The position numbers and the translations under genes are program-made. This document shows positions 25,914 through 35,555 of a DNA stretch of 64,000 nucleotides, one piece after another. The notes under the pieces are model-generated. The model was given only the letters and a program-made list of their open reading frames with translations, made no database searches and was not told where the DNA came from. Position 1 is the first letter of the stretch; each line of letters begins with the position of its first letter. Source of the DNA: Bradyrhizobium iriomotense. GTDB lineage: Bacteria; Pseudomonadota; Alphaproteobacteria; Rhizobiales; Xanthobacteraceae. The stretch lies in assembly GCF_018130765.1 (NCBI RefSeq), contig NZ_JAFCJZ010000007.1, forward strand, positions 124,001 through 188,000, read 5' to 3'.

Positions 25914-26549
25914 ATGTGGCGGGTGCTATTATTGGCTTTGATGACTGGCGTGGTGGCGTGGGGAATCCCTGATTCCGCGCGGGCGCAGACGGCGCAACCG
26001 GCGCCCAAGGCTGCACCGAAGGCGACAGCACCGGCGGCCAAAACGGCTGCAAAGCCCGAGAGCAAACCGGCGAGCCCGGCTGCGGCGGTTGCGGGCGGCG
26101 CGGAGCCGACCCTGATCGGCCAGTTCGGCACCTGGGGCGCCTATTCGGCGACACCCAACGGCAAGAAGGTCTGCTTCGCGCTGGCAAAGCCGTCGTCGTC
26201 GAAGACCAACCCGCCGAATCGGCCGCGCGATCCCGCCTATGCCTTTGTCTCGACCCGGCCGGCGGAAAAGGTGAACAACGAAGTCTCGGTCATGATCGGC
26301 TACGCGCTGAAGCCGGGCTCGGAATCCTCGGTCGAGGTCGGCGGCGCCGCCTTTGCGATGTATACGCAGGGCGATGGTCTCTGGATCAAGAACGCGGCGG
26401 AGGAGGAGCGGATGGTCGAGGCCATGCGCAAATCCGCCGATCTCGTGGTCAAGGGCGTCTCGGCCAAGGGCACGGAGACGACCGACACGTTCTCGCTGAA
26501 GGGCCTCGCCCAGGCGCTCGACAAGATCGCCCAGGATTGTAGGCGGTAA
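25914..26549 (+). CDS. Invasion-associated locus B (IalB) family protein
   Basis: 211 aa. Signal peptide (1-24, ending DSARAQ), then an Ala/Pro/Lys-rich linker to about residue 62, then the IalB domain: LIGQFGTWGAYSATPNGKKVCFAL, YAFVSTRPAEKVNNEVSVMIGY, and a final Cys in IAQDCRR that can pair with the first. The family is widespread in alphaproteobacteria and periplasmic; function outside Bartonella is unknown. Flanked by rlmN on the same strand after a palindrome. Confidence 0.88.
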   Translation: MWRVLLLALMTGVVAWGIPDSARAQTAQPAPKAAPKATAPAAKTAAKPESKPASPAAAVAGGAEPTLIGQFGTWGAYSATPNGKKVCFALAKPSSSKTNPPNRPRDPAYAFVSTRPAEKVNNEVSVMIGYALKPGSESSVEVGGAAFAMYTQGDGLWIKNAAEEERMVEAMRKSADLVVKGVSAKGTETTDTFSLKGLAQALDKIAQDCRR

Positions 26550-26630
26550 CGCCTAGTCGTTAAGGCTGAGGGCGATAAGGTCGCAATCGGCGGTTCCGGT
26601 TGCTATATAGGGGCGGTTCCAGATTTCTTC

Positions 26631-26709
26631 CGTCATTCCGGGGCGCGCGAAGCGCGAACCCGGAATCTCGAGGTTCCGGGTTCAGCTCTTCGAGCTGCCC
26701 CGGAACGAC
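26631..26709. repeat. Intergenic palindrome, family A
   Basis: CGTCATTCCGGGGCGCGCGAAG...CCCCGGAACGAC with central AACCCGGAATCTCGAGGTTCCGGGTT. Directly upstream of rlmN (21 bp before its ATG), so the rlmN leader may include it. Confidence 0.88.
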
Positions 26710-26730
26710 CACAGCCATCAGGTCCATTCG

Positions 26731-27933
26731 ATGCAAACCTCGACCGAGCCGCACAACGCAATCCTGGTGGAGAAGACTCCGCTCGAAACCTATGTGCCGC
26801 CGGCAAAACCGTCGCTGATCGGGCTGTCGCGCGCCGAGCTTGCCGATCGCCTTGGCGAGATCGGCGTCGCACCGGCGCAGCGCAAGATGCGCGTGCAGCA
26901 GCTGTGGCACTGGCTCTACTTCCGCGGCGCCCAGAGCTTCGACGACATGACCTCGATCTCGAAGGGCATCCGAGCCGATCTCGCCCAGCACTTCACCGTC
27001 GATCGTCCCGAAGTCGTGGCCGAGCAGATCTCGAGCGACGGCACCCGCAAATGGCTGCTGCGGCTGCCGAGCGGCGACAATGTCGAGAAGGCGCATGAAG
27101 TCGAGTGCGTCTACATCCCCGAGACCGATCGCGGCACGCTCTGCGTCTCCTCGCAGGTCGGCTGCACGCTGAATTGTGCCTTCTGCCACACCGGCACGCA
27201 GCGCCTCGTGCGCAACCTCACCGCCGGCGAGATCGTCGGGCAGGTGATGGTCGCGCGCGATCGTCTCAATGACTGGGCCGATCGCGAGGACGGCACGCGC
27301 CGCGTCACCAACATCGTGATGATGGGCATGGGCGAGCCGCTCTACAATTTCGATGCGGTGCGCGATGCGCTGCTCATCGTCGGCGACAATGAAGGCATCG
27401 GCATCTCCCGCCGCCGCATCACGCTGTCGACCTCAGGCGTGGTGCCGAACATCGTGCGCGCCGGCGAGGAGATCGGCGTCATGCTCGCGATCTCGCTGCA
27501 CGCGGTGCGTGACGAGCTGCGCAACGAGCTGGTGCCGCTCAACCGCAAATATCCGATCAGGGAGCTCTTGCAGGCCTGCCGCGACTATCCCGGCGCCTCG
27601 AACGCGCGCCGCATCACCTTCGAATATGTGATGCTCAAGGGCGTCAACGATTCGCTCGACGATGCCAAGCTGCTGGTGAAGATGCTCAAGGGCATTCACG
27701 CCAAGATCAACCTGATCCCGTTCAATCCCTGGCCCGGCACCGCCTATGAATGCTCGGACTGGGACCAGATCGAGAAATTCTCCGAGTACATCTTCAACGC
27801 CGGCTACTCTTCGCCGGTACGTACCCCGCGCGGCCGCGACATCCTCGCCGCCTGCGGTCAGCTCAAGTCGGAGACCGAAAAGCTCTCGGCCCGCGAGCGC
27901 CAGGCGCTCCGCGCCATGGCGATGACGGATTGA
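26731..27933 (+). CDS. rlmN: Dual-specificity 23S rRNA/tRNA adenine-C2 methyltransferase
   Basis: 400 aa. Radical SAM methylase that makes m2A2503 in 23S rRNA and m2A37 in some tRNAs. The cluster motif is CTLNCAFC (CxxxCxxC), preceded by [18 protein letters not shown] and [12 protein letters not shown] are typical. The methyl-carrying Cys pair is expected near the C-terminus and around 160. An N-terminal extension of about 25 residues ([18 protein letters not shown]) is common in alphaproteobacteria. Confidence 0.97.
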   Translation: MQTSTEPHNAILVEKTPLETYVPPAKPSLIGLSRAELADRLGEIGVAPAQRKMRVQQLWHWLYFRGAQSFDDMTSISKGIRADLAQHFTVDRPEVVAEQISSDGTRKWLLRLPSGDNVEKAHEVECVYIPETDRGTLCVSSQVGCTLNCAFCHTGTQRLVRNLTAGEIVGQVMVARDRLNDWADREDGTRRVTNIVMMGMGEPLYNFDAVRDALLIVGDNEGIGISRRRITLSTSGVVPNIVRAGEEIGVMLAISLHAVRDELRNELVPLNRKYPIRELLQACRDYPGASNARRITFEYVMLKGVNDSLDDAKLLVKMLKGIHAKINLIPFNPWPGTAYECSDWDQIEKFSEYIFNAGYSSPVRTPRGRDILAACGQLKSETEKLSARERQALRAMAMTD

Positions 27934-27998
27934 TGAATGCGTGCCTCGTGCACTCTCGTCATGGCCGGGCTTGACCCGGCCATCTGCGTTTATGAGCT

Positions 27999-28076
27999 GT
28001 CATTCCGGGGCGCGCAAAGCGCGAACCCGGAATCTCGAGATTCCGGATTCGGTGCTGCGCACCGCTCCGGAATGAC
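27999..28076. repeat. Intergenic palindrome, family A
   Basis: GTCATTCCGGGGCGCGCAAAGCGCG...CGCTCCGGAATGAC with centre ACCCGGAATCTCGAGATTCCGGAT. A separate small hairpin, ATGGCCGGG-CTTGA-CCCGGCCAT, lies at 27960-27982 just after rlmN but has no T-run. Confidence 0.85.
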
Positions 28077-28100
28077 GGCGATACTTGACAGGTCCCTCAG

Positions 28101-28592
28101 ATGTCCCTGATCGGCCGCCTCGTCGTTATCTTCATCGGCTTTCTCGCCGCCTGCTTCGTCGGCGGCATGATTGTGGTCATGGCGCTGCTGTTTCCGGAGT
28201 TCGCCGATCTCGGCGCCGGCCCCGTCGATCAGGGCGCGATCGATATCCTGCTCGGCTTCGGTTTCATCTTCGTCTCGGGTTTTGCGCTGGTGCCGGCGGC
28301 GGTGATCGTCGCCATCACCGAAGCGCTCTACATCCGCAGCGCGCTCGCCTATGCCGTCGGCGGCGGCCTCGTCGGGCTCGCCTGCTATCTCGGCCTCGTT
28401 CCTTTCCATTCCGACACGCTGCAGTTCGAGGGTATCGTGCGGCGTCACCTGGAAATCATGACCGGTGCGGGCATCGTCGCCGGCGTCGTCTACTGGCTGA
28501 TTGCCGGCCGCAACGCCGGTGCCTGGCGCGAACCGCCACCCCCGCGCAAGCCGCCTCCGCCATTGCCGGCGAATTCGCGGCCGCAGGCATGA
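28101..28592 (+). CDS. Four-helix integral membrane protein of unknown function
   Basis: 163 aa, starting MSLIGRLVVIFIGFLAACFVGG with about four hydrophobic helices (7-33, 54-76, 82-104, 116-134) and a Pro-rich C-terminal tail (PPPRKPPPPLPANSRP). No motif I know. Its TGA overlaps the ATG of the next, low-GC gene. The two may be co-translated, though their compositions differ strongly. Confidence 0.8.
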   Translation: MSLIGRLVVIFIGFLAACFVGGMIVVMALLFPEFADLGAGPVDQGAIDILLGFGFIFVSGFALVPAAVIVAITEALYIRSALAYAVGGGLVGLACYLGLVPFHSDTLQFEGIVRRHLEIMTGAGIVAGVVYWLIAGRNAGAWREPPPPRKPPPPLPANSRPQA

Positions 28593-28963
28593 CCCTTGCC
28601 GAGAGAGCTCATACCGACATGGATTCGAATCAGAGAGTAGCGTCTGCAATCTTGGAAAGCGTGATTGGCGCGCAGCTGGGCAAATTGTCACTTCCCGAGC
28701 TCGAGCAAGATATCCTAGCTCAATTGCCAGCTATTGACTCGACCTTGCCCAGAGCGACCCGGGAACTTCTGGATCGGTTAGTACTGAACGTCTTTCAGAC
28801 GCAGACTAGGAATGGTGCCGCAGCCCTCAATACTCCGCGCCAGTTTACCTACGACGAAGATCAAGGTGTCGATCTCCTGTTTGAGGAAGCAGCAAATGCC
28901 ATTAGGACCTACCTTGAAAGTATTGCGCCACCTCATCCCACTCCGCTAAACCGCGCGCCATGA
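28589..28963 (+). CDS. Orphan protein of atypical (low-GC) composition
   Basis: 124 aa from ATG 28589 (ATGA overlap with the upstream stop), or 114 aa from ATG 28619. It is acidic, helical and without a signal, helix-turn-helix or known motif. Codons such as TTA, CTA, AGA, AGG, ATA and AAT are frequent and GC is near 50 percent by eye, against about 64 percent in neighbours. It also overlaps the following PAP2 gene by 4 bp. A foreign gene fitted seamlessly into a chromosomal gap is the simplest reading; function unknown. Confidence 0.65.
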   Translation: MTLAERAHTDMDSNQRVASAILESVIGAQLGKLSLPELEQDILAQLPAIDSTLPRATRELLDRLVLNVFQTQTRNGAAALNTPRQFTYDEDQGVDLLFEEAANAIRTYLESIAPPHPTPLNRAP

Positions 28964-29736
28964 ACCGGACTGGACTCTTTATCGGCCTGGCGCTGTGGCT
29001 CGTGATCGGTGTCGTTTTCGGCCTCTATCCCGAGCTTGATCTCAAGCTGGCCTCGCTCTTCTTCGACCCCGAGACGAAGACGTTTCCGCTCAAGCTGAAC
29101 GAGTGGGCCGGCTTCGCGCGCGATGCTGCGATGTGGGTCGCCTGGGCGTTCGTGCTGCCCTCGCTGGTGGCGCTGGTGGTCAAGATGATCCGACCCGACC
29201 GGCCGTTGATGGTATCGGGACGCGCGATCGTGTTCCTGCTGGTGACGATCATCCTGTCGGCGGGCATCCTCACCAATCTCACCTTCAAGACCTATTGGGG
29301 CCGGCCGCGCCCGGTGGTGGTGACGGAGTTTGCCGGCGACCAGCAATTCGTGCCGTGGTGGGATCCGCGCGGCGGCTGCGCGCGCAATTGCTCGTTCTTC
29401 TCGGGCGAGGGCGCGACCGCGTTCTGGACGCTGGCCCCCGCCGCACTGGCCCCGCCGGCATGGCGGCCGCTCGCTTATGCCGGCGCGGTGATCTTCGGCG
29501 CTGTCACCAGCGGGCTGCGCATGGCCTTCGGCGGGCATTTCTTTACCGATGTCTCGATCGCCGGCCTCGTCACCTTCGTCGTGATCTGGTTCGCCTACGC
29601 GCTGATCTACCGCTGGCCGCGGACCCGGTTTTCGGACGAGGCGGTGGATGCCGCCCTGACCCGGCTGAACATGCCCGCCTACCGGCTCCGCCAGCGCCTG
29701 TTCGGCCGCAAGACCGGCCCCGCGCCGTCGATTTGA
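28960..29736 (+). CDS. PAP2 superfamily phosphatase (lipid phosphatase-like)
   Basis: 258 aa with about six transmembrane helices. The three PAP2 motifs are KTYWGRPRP (K-x6-RP), SFFSGEGAT and LRMAFGGHFFTD (R-x5-H-x3-D). The normal SGH in motif 2 reads SGE here; the nucleophile His in motif 3 is intact. Periplasmic-facing enzymes of this family remove phosphate from undecaprenyl-PP, phosphatidylglycerol-P or lipid A. The substrate is unknown; SGE variants exist in rhizobial relatives as I recall. Confidence 0.88.
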   Translation: MNRTGLFIGLALWLVIGVVFGLYPELDLKLASLFFDPETKTFPLKLNEWAGFARDAAMWVAWAFVLPSLVALVVKMIRPDRPLMVSGRAIVFLLVTIILSAGILTNLTFKTYWGRPRPVVVTEFAGDQQFVPWWDPRGGCARNCSFFSGEGATAFWTLAPAALAPPAWRPLAYAGAVIFGAVTSGLRMAFGGHFFTDVSIAGLVTFVVIWFAYALIYRWPRTRFSDEAVDAALTRLNMPAYRLRQRLFGRKTGPAPSI

Positions 29737-29812
29737 GCCATTAAATGCGTGCCGAGCCCCGCGAAATTTGATATTCGCGCGGTCAAGTTCGCCCCGAAAT
29801 CAGACCCTTTGA

Positions 29813-31168
<1,356 letters not shown>

Positions 31169-31174
31169 GGCTCT

Positions 31175-31260
31175 CGTAGCCCGGATGGGCGAAGCGATAT
31201 CCGGGGACTTTCTCGCCAAATGGATAGACCCCGGATGTCGCTTCGCTCATCCGGGCTACG
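31175..31260. repeat. Palindrome at the argG 3' end
   Basis: CGTAGCCCGGATGGGCGAAGCGATATCCGGGGA... paired with ...CCCCGGATGTCGCTTCGCTCATCCGGGCTACG. May end argG transcription, though no T-run follows. Confidence 0.85.
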
Positions 31261-31287
31261 GGCGATAGCTGATGATGTAGCTTCATT

Positions 31288-31404
31288 CGTCATTGCGAGC
31301 GAAGCGAAGCAATCCAGAATCTCTCCGCGGTGACAGTCTGGATTGCTTCGTCGCACCAGCGCAAAATTGCTTCGCAATTTTGTCGCGGGCTCCTCGCAAT
31401 GACG
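31288..31404. repeat. Palindrome, family B with inserted inner hairpin
   Basis: Outer arms CGTCATTGCGAGCGAAGCGAAGCAATCCAGA / CTGGATTGCTTCGTCGC...CTCGCAATGACG. An extra hairpin CAAAATTGCTTCGCAATTTTG interrupts the right arm, unlike the copies at 8492 and 24849. Confidence 0.82.
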
Positions 31405-31436
31405 AAAAAAATGGCCGGGATCGCTCCCGGCCATTT
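31405..31436 (-). terminator. Rho-independent terminator after the OmpA-family gene
   Basis: On the minus strand AATGGCCGGGAGCGATCCCGGCCATT is followed by seven T residues, starting about 17 bp after the stop of the OmpA-family gene. Strong stem and T-run. Confidence 0.85.
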
Positions 31437-31452
31437 GCGTTTGTGCGTGCCG

Positions 31453-33567
31453 TTACCGCGGCGGCGCGGTGCCGGGCGGGGGCGGCGGCAGCGAGGCCTG
31501 GCCGCCGTTGAGCAGCGGCGTGATGCGGCGGACCGTGACGCGCCGGTTGATCAGGCTCGGCCCCTGCGTCTGCTCCTTCAGATACTGCTCGCCATAGCCC
31601 TGCGACGTCAGGTTCTCCGCGGGCACATTGAACTGCTGCGTCAGCAATTCGGCCGCGGACTGCGCGCGGCGGTCCGACAGCGACAGATTGTCGACCTCGT
31701 TGCCGACCGCGTCGGTGTGGCCCTCGATCAGGAACACCTCGCGCGGGTTGCGCTGGATCGCCTGGTTGAGGCCGTCGGCGATCACCTGCAGCCGGGCCGC
31801 CTGGTCCGGCGGGATGGTCCACGATCCCGTCTCGAAGTTGATCGTGTTGACGTCGATGCTCGGCATCTGCATGCGAACATTGGGGCTGTAGCGGATCTCG
31901 TCGAGCGAGTAACGCCGATCGATCCGCTGCACCGGCGGTGCAACCATCGTCTGGTAGATCACGTCCGGCGACGCTTCCTGGGCGTCGACGATGTAGCGAT
32001 CGTAGGGGATGTTCACGACCGGCGGCGGCACGTCGACATAGAAGCCGCCGACCGACCGCGGATCGCGGTAGCTGTTGTCGATGATGACGATCTCGCGCCC
32101 GCCGGGGTCCCTGCGGATTCGACGCAGGAGCGAGCCGTCCGGGCCGACCACGGTGATCACCTCGCTGCCATCAGGACGGATCACGACGGTGCGGGTCTCG
32201 CCGCCGATCGTGTCGGTGCGGATGTCGCGGGCGCCATAGCGGAAGCGATAGAGATCGTTGCCGCGGACGTACGCCTGCCCGCCTGGATCGCGGATGATGA
32301 TGCGATCCGGCTCGGTGTAGACGGTGCGGCCGCCTTCGACGATCTCCTGCCGCTGGTTGCGGTAGTCGGCGATGGTCGCACCGATCACGGCGCCGGCCAC
32401 CACGCCCGCACCGATCGCGAGCGGCGTCAGGTCACGCTGCGGCGGGCGGGGCGGAGGCGGCAAGGGTGCAGCGACCGTCGGCGCGGCGCGGAAGGCCGGT
32501 GCGACCGTCGGCTGCGCGTACTGCGGCCTGTTCGGTGGTGGCGCTGCGGCGGCCGAGCCGGGGACGACCGTCGGCGCGGCAGCGCCGGCCGGAGGCGCGG
32601 GCGGGCGCACCGGAGCACCGGCTTGCGGTGACGCGGGCGGAGCTCCGGCAGCGGGCGCGCCGGCAGGAGGCGTTCCACCCTGTTGGCCGGGGGCTGGCGT
32701 CGCCGTTGGTGCCGGGGCCGCGCCGGGAGCGGGGGCCGCTGCCCCCGGACGTCCGGCCGGCGGCGTCGGAGCGCCAGTCGGGGCCGGCGTTGCCGTTGGA
32801 GCAGGCGCAGCACCGGGTGCCGGCGTTCCCGCCGCCGGAGGAGCGCCGGGACGTACGCCGGGCGGAGGTGCGCCGGGGCGGCCGGCGGGCGGCGCGCCAG
32901 GCGTGCTGCCCGGAGCCGGCGTTGCGGTCGGCGCAGGTGTTGCTGTCGGTGCCGGCGTGGTGGTCGGGGCAGGCGCGGCAGGTCGCGCCGTCGGTGCTGC
33001 GGGCGCAGGAGCCACGGGCGTTGCCGTCGGCGCAGGCGCGGGCCGCACCGAGGGGGCCGCTGCAGGAGGCGGCGGAGGCGTTGGAGTCGGATGTGCTGCG
33101 GCAGGCGGCGGCGCCGGCGGCGTGGGCGCCGGGCGTGCTGCAGGCGGTGCCGGAGGCGGCGGTGTCGGGGCGTGCTGCTGCGGGGCCGCAGCCGGAGGCG
33201 GTGCAGCAGGCTTCGGAGCGGCAGGCGGCGGGGGTGGCGGCGGCGGAGCCGGACGAGCCGCAGGGGGAGGCGGAGGCGGTGGCGGCGCTGCAGGGCGCGC
33301 CGGAGCGGCAGCCGGCGGCGGCGCAGCGGGCGGGTGAGGCGGTGCAGCCGCGGGCGGCGGTGCGGCCGGGCGCGCGGGCGCGGCAGGCGGCGTGGCCGCT
33401 GGCGGGCCCTTCGGCGGCTGCTTCGGTTTTCCGTCAGGGCCCGTCTCTTGCGGCTGGGCCTGCGCGACCACGAGCGGCGAAGCGCCTTGCGCGTGCGATG
33501 CGGTGTTGGCCAATTGCATCGCGGTGAGAGCCGTCGTCGCAAGCAGCACGAAACGAAGGTTGGTCAT
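31453..33567 (-). CDS. OmpA-family protein with very long Pro/Ala-rich N-terminal region
   Basis: 704 aa. Sec signal peptide (1-26, ending SHAQ), then about 310 residues almost wholly Pro, Ala, Gly, Thr and Arg with runs such as TATPAPTATPAP and PPPPPPPP; then a helix PLAIGAGVVAGAVIGATIADY, a middle region rich in D/R/V, and a C-terminal OmpA peptidoglycan-binding domain (VFLIEGHTDAVGNEVDNLSLSDRRAQSAAELL, NRRVTVRRI). It probably spans from the outer-membrane face to peptidoglycan, with the Pro-rich part as an extended spacer. The spacer length probably varies among strains. Monocistronic. Confidence 0.9.
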   Translation of the reverse strand: MTNLRFVLLATTALTAMQLANTASHAQGASPLVVAQAQPQETGPDGKPKQPPKGPPAATPPAAPARPAAPPPAAAPPHPPAAPPPAAAPARPAAPPPPPPPPAARPAPPPPPPPPAAPKPAAPPPAAAPQQHAPTPPPPAPPAARPAPTPPAPPPAAAHPTPTPPPPPAAAPSVRPAPAPTATPVAPAPAAPTARPAAPAPTTTPAPTATPAPTATPAPGSTPGAPPAGRPGAPPPGVRPGAPPAAGTPAPGAAPAPTATPAPTGAPTPPAGRPGAAAPAPGAAPAPTATPAPGQQGGTPPAGAPAAGAPPASPQAGAPVRPPAPPAGAAAPTVVPGSAAAAPPPNRPQYAQPTVAPAFRAAPTVAAPLPPPPRPPQRDLTPLAIGAGVVAGAVIGATIADYRNQRQEIVEGGRTVYTEPDRIIIRDPGGQAYVRGNDLYRFRYGARDIRTDTIGGETRTVVIRPDGSEVITVVGPDGSLLRRIRRDPGGREIVIIDNSYRDPRSVGGFYVDVPPPVVNIPYDRYIVDAQEASPDVIYQTMVAPPVQRIDRRYSLDEIRYSPNVRMQMPSIDVNTINFETGSWTIPPDQAARLQVIADGLNQAIQRNPREVFLIEGHTDAVGNEVDNLSLSDRRAQSAAELLTQQFNVPAENLTSQGYGEQYLKEQTQGPSLINRRVTVRRITPLLNGGQASLPPPPPGTAPPR

Positions 33568-33753
33568 GGTGGTGAACTTCCCCGGAAGGTTCTTTGACGA
33601 AGTGTTGGGATGAACAGCTACGCGTTAGGCCGCATTGTGGCGGGCGAAGCGGCCGCGGCCCGATTTATTTCTGCACGCAAATCGACTCACTATGGTGACG
33701 TTCATTGCGCATTCAGACGCACGTTGCAATCGCCTCACATGTGATGCTTCGCC

Positions 33754-34005
33754 TCATATGTGATTGCGCGGCGGCGTTGCGTCCGTCTCGGGATTGGGCG
33801 TGAGCGGACCGTTCGGCCCGCGCGATGGAATCTCCTCGGGCACGTTGCCCGGCAATTCGTCGGGCAGCGGTGATTCGCCGGGCTCGCGCACCGGCGGCGT
33901 GATGTCGGGCTGCGGATTGCCGGGCGGAATTCCCGGCGGCGGTTCAGCGGGAGTGCCCGGTGTTGCCGGCGGTATCTCGGGCGGTTCGATCGGCATCGGC
34001 ATCAT
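33754..34005 (-). CDS. Small Pro-rich protein, hypothetical
   Basis: 83 aa composed largely of Pro, Glu, Gly and Asn (PEIPPATPGTPAEPPPGIPP...), no signal peptide and no hydrophobic helix. It has an ATG start and compact size, and short Pro-rich proteins of this look occur in rhizobia. It may be a real disordered protein or a chance open frame; I favour a gene weakly. It is 187 bp upstream of the OmpA-family gene on the same strand. Confidence 0.4.
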   Translation of the reverse strand: MMPMPIEPPEIPPATPGTPAEPPPGIPPGNPQPDITPPVREPGESPLPDELPGNVPEEIPSRGPNGPLTPNPETDATPPRNHI

Positions 34006-34079
34006 CGAGATCGTTGTCCAGAGAACGATAACGGCTATGCCGCGCCGATGTTCCGCCTCGCATCGTTCCGAAGCGCGCC

Positions 34080-34466
34080 CTATTCCGGCAGATGGCAGAC
34101 GGCCTCGATGTTGTGGCCATCGGGATCGAGCACGAACGCGCCATAGTAGTTGGCGTGATAATGCGGGCGGAGGCCGGGCGGCCCGTTGTCGCGGCCGCCG
34201 GCTGCCATCGCCGCCTTGTAGAATGCGTCGACCGTGGCGCGGTCCTTTGCGGCGATCGCGATGTGCACCGGCTTGTTCATGGCACCTTCGCCGCCGAACC
34301 AGAGATCCGGCTTGCCGTCGGCGCCGAAGCCTGCGGCCGCAGCGTGACCGGTCTGCTCCGCCGTGACCTCCATGATCAGGCCGTAGCCGAGCGGCGCCAG
34401 CGCTTTCAAATAAAACGCTTTCGCGCGCTCATAGTCGGAGACCGAGAAACCGAGATGGTCGATCAT
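34080..34466 (-). CDS. VOC (glyoxalase/bleomycin resistance) family protein
   Basis: 128 aa single VOC domain. It starts IDHLGFSVSDYERAKAFYLKALAPLGY and ends YYGAFVLDPDGHNIEAVCH, with His at position 3 and Glu in the last strand as metal-ligand candidates, plus His in PVHIAIAAKDR. Family members are dioxygenases, lyases or binding proteins; specific substrate unknown. It lies 25 bp before the FkbM-family gene end, so read in the minus direction it follows that gene closely. Confidence 0.88.
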   Translation of the reverse strand: MIDHLGFSVSDYERAKAFYLKALAPLGYGLIMEVTAEQTGHAAAAGFGADGKPDLWFGGEGAMNKPVHIAIAAKDRATVDAFYKAAMAAGGRDNGPPGLRPHYHANYYGAFVLDPDGHNIEAVCHLPE

Positions 34467-34491
34467 CGCTAACCTCCCTTCCTTGTCCCTG

Positions 34492-35349
34492 TCAGCGTGA
34501 CAGGAACGTATTGCTTCGCGTCTTGCGCGCGACCGTAAAGCCGCGCGCGATCATGTCGGCAATACAATCCTGCTGCCACTCGTTTTGTGACAGATGCTCG
34601 ATCACCACCGCGCGCGGCCACAGCGATTGCGGTGCGTCGCGGAAGAAGCCGATCAGCACGCGGTCCTCAAAACCCTCGACGTCGATCTTGAGCGAATCGA
34701 CCCGCGCAACGCCGGCCTCATCCAGAATCCTCGTCAGCCGCAGCGACGGCACCTTGATGGCGTCAGCGCTCGCTGCGCCGGTCACGACATGCGTGGCGCC
34801 GAGATTGCCGCCGCCGCTCTCGATCATCAGCTCGCCGTCGCTGTCGCCCGCCGCGGCCTGAATCAGGCGCACCTGCGTCGCCTTCGATGCGGCATGGTTG
34901 AAGGAGAGCCGTCCGAAGGTCAGCGGATGCGGCTCGATCGCGACCACCTTGCCTTGGGTGCCGACCTGCCGCGCCATCACCAGCGCAAACGTGCCGACAT
35001 TGGCGCCGACGTCGACGAACACGCCGCCCACGGGGGTGTGCTGGCGCAGGAAGTCGAGCTCGTCGAGATTGTAGTCGGGATTGAACAGCGCACCGCGCTC
35101 GGTCGCGCTGCCCTGGTGATAGAAGCGGAACGAGGCGCCCTGATACTGCACATCGATCGGGCCGCCGCGCAGCAGATTGACCAGCCGCGACAGCCAGGGC
35201 CGGAACGCGCCGCGCTTCAGCCCCGATCGCGTCGCGAGGCTGATGATCGCGGCCTGCGCGGCATTCGGCGCAAACGCGCCGAATGGCGCGGACGAAGGGG
35301 CATTGTCGGGCGTCAAGCAGCAGGTCCTCGTTGCGAGCGGCGCATGCAT
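34492..35349 (-). CDS. FkbM family methyltransferase
   Basis: 285 aa from ATG 35349; a TTG at LTPDNAPSS would give a shorter form. The FkbM domain is shown by FVDVGANVGTFALVMARQVG (SAM-binding), EPHPLTFGRLSFN, and SLKIDVEGFEDRVLIGF, a typical acidic loop. Family members O-methylate sugars, lipopolysaccharide or small molecules. No glycosyltransferase is adjacent to suggest a target. The N-terminal region is rich in Ala and probably flexible. Confidence 0.85.
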   Translation of the reverse strand: MHAPLATRTCCLTPDNAPSSAPFGAFAPNAAQAAIISLATRSGLKRGAFRPWLSRLVNLLRGGPIDVQYQGASFRFYHQGSATERGALFNPDYNLDELDFLRQHTPVGGVFVDVGANVGTFALVMARQVGTQGKVVAIEPHPLTFGRLSFNHAASKATQVRLIQAAAGDSDGELMIESGGGNLGATHVVTGAASADAIKVPSLRLTRILDEAGVARVDSLKIDVEGFEDRVLIGFFRDAPQSLWPRAVVIEHLSQNEWQQDCIADMIARGFTVARKTRSNTFLSR

Positions 35350-35388
35350 AGCCGGTTTTGCCGGGGACTCCAACGCTCGATCACAGGT

Positions 35389-35549
35389 GTCGTCCCGGAC
35401 AAGCGTAAGCGCAGATCCGGGACCCATAACCACAGGACCACAGGGCGTGGTTGGGTGCGAGTTGGCAACTCCGAGTCTTCGCCAAACTCAATCCTGTGGC
35501 TATGGGTCCCGGATCGGCGCGCGCTTGGGGCGCGCTTGTCCGGGACGAC
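35389..35549. repeat. Intergenic palindrome, family C (full length)
   Basis: Arms GTCGTCCCGGACAAGCG...GATCCGGGACCCATA and ATGGGTCCCGGATC...GCGCGCTTGTCCGGGACGAC around an inner ACCACAGG/CCTGTGGCTA hairpin and GAGTCTTCGCCAAACTC. Full-size copies also at 48527 and 56447. Confidence 0.9.
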
Positions 35550-35555
35550 GAAACC

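Noticed and set aside
27960..27982. GC-rich hairpin after rlmN considered as a terminator
   Set aside because: No T-run follows in either direction.
32372..33337. Gly/Ala-rich 321-codon open frame opposite the OmpA-family spacer
   Set aside because: Reverse complement of Pro/Ala codons gives Gly/Ala-rich text; it mirrors the spacer and has no independent signals.
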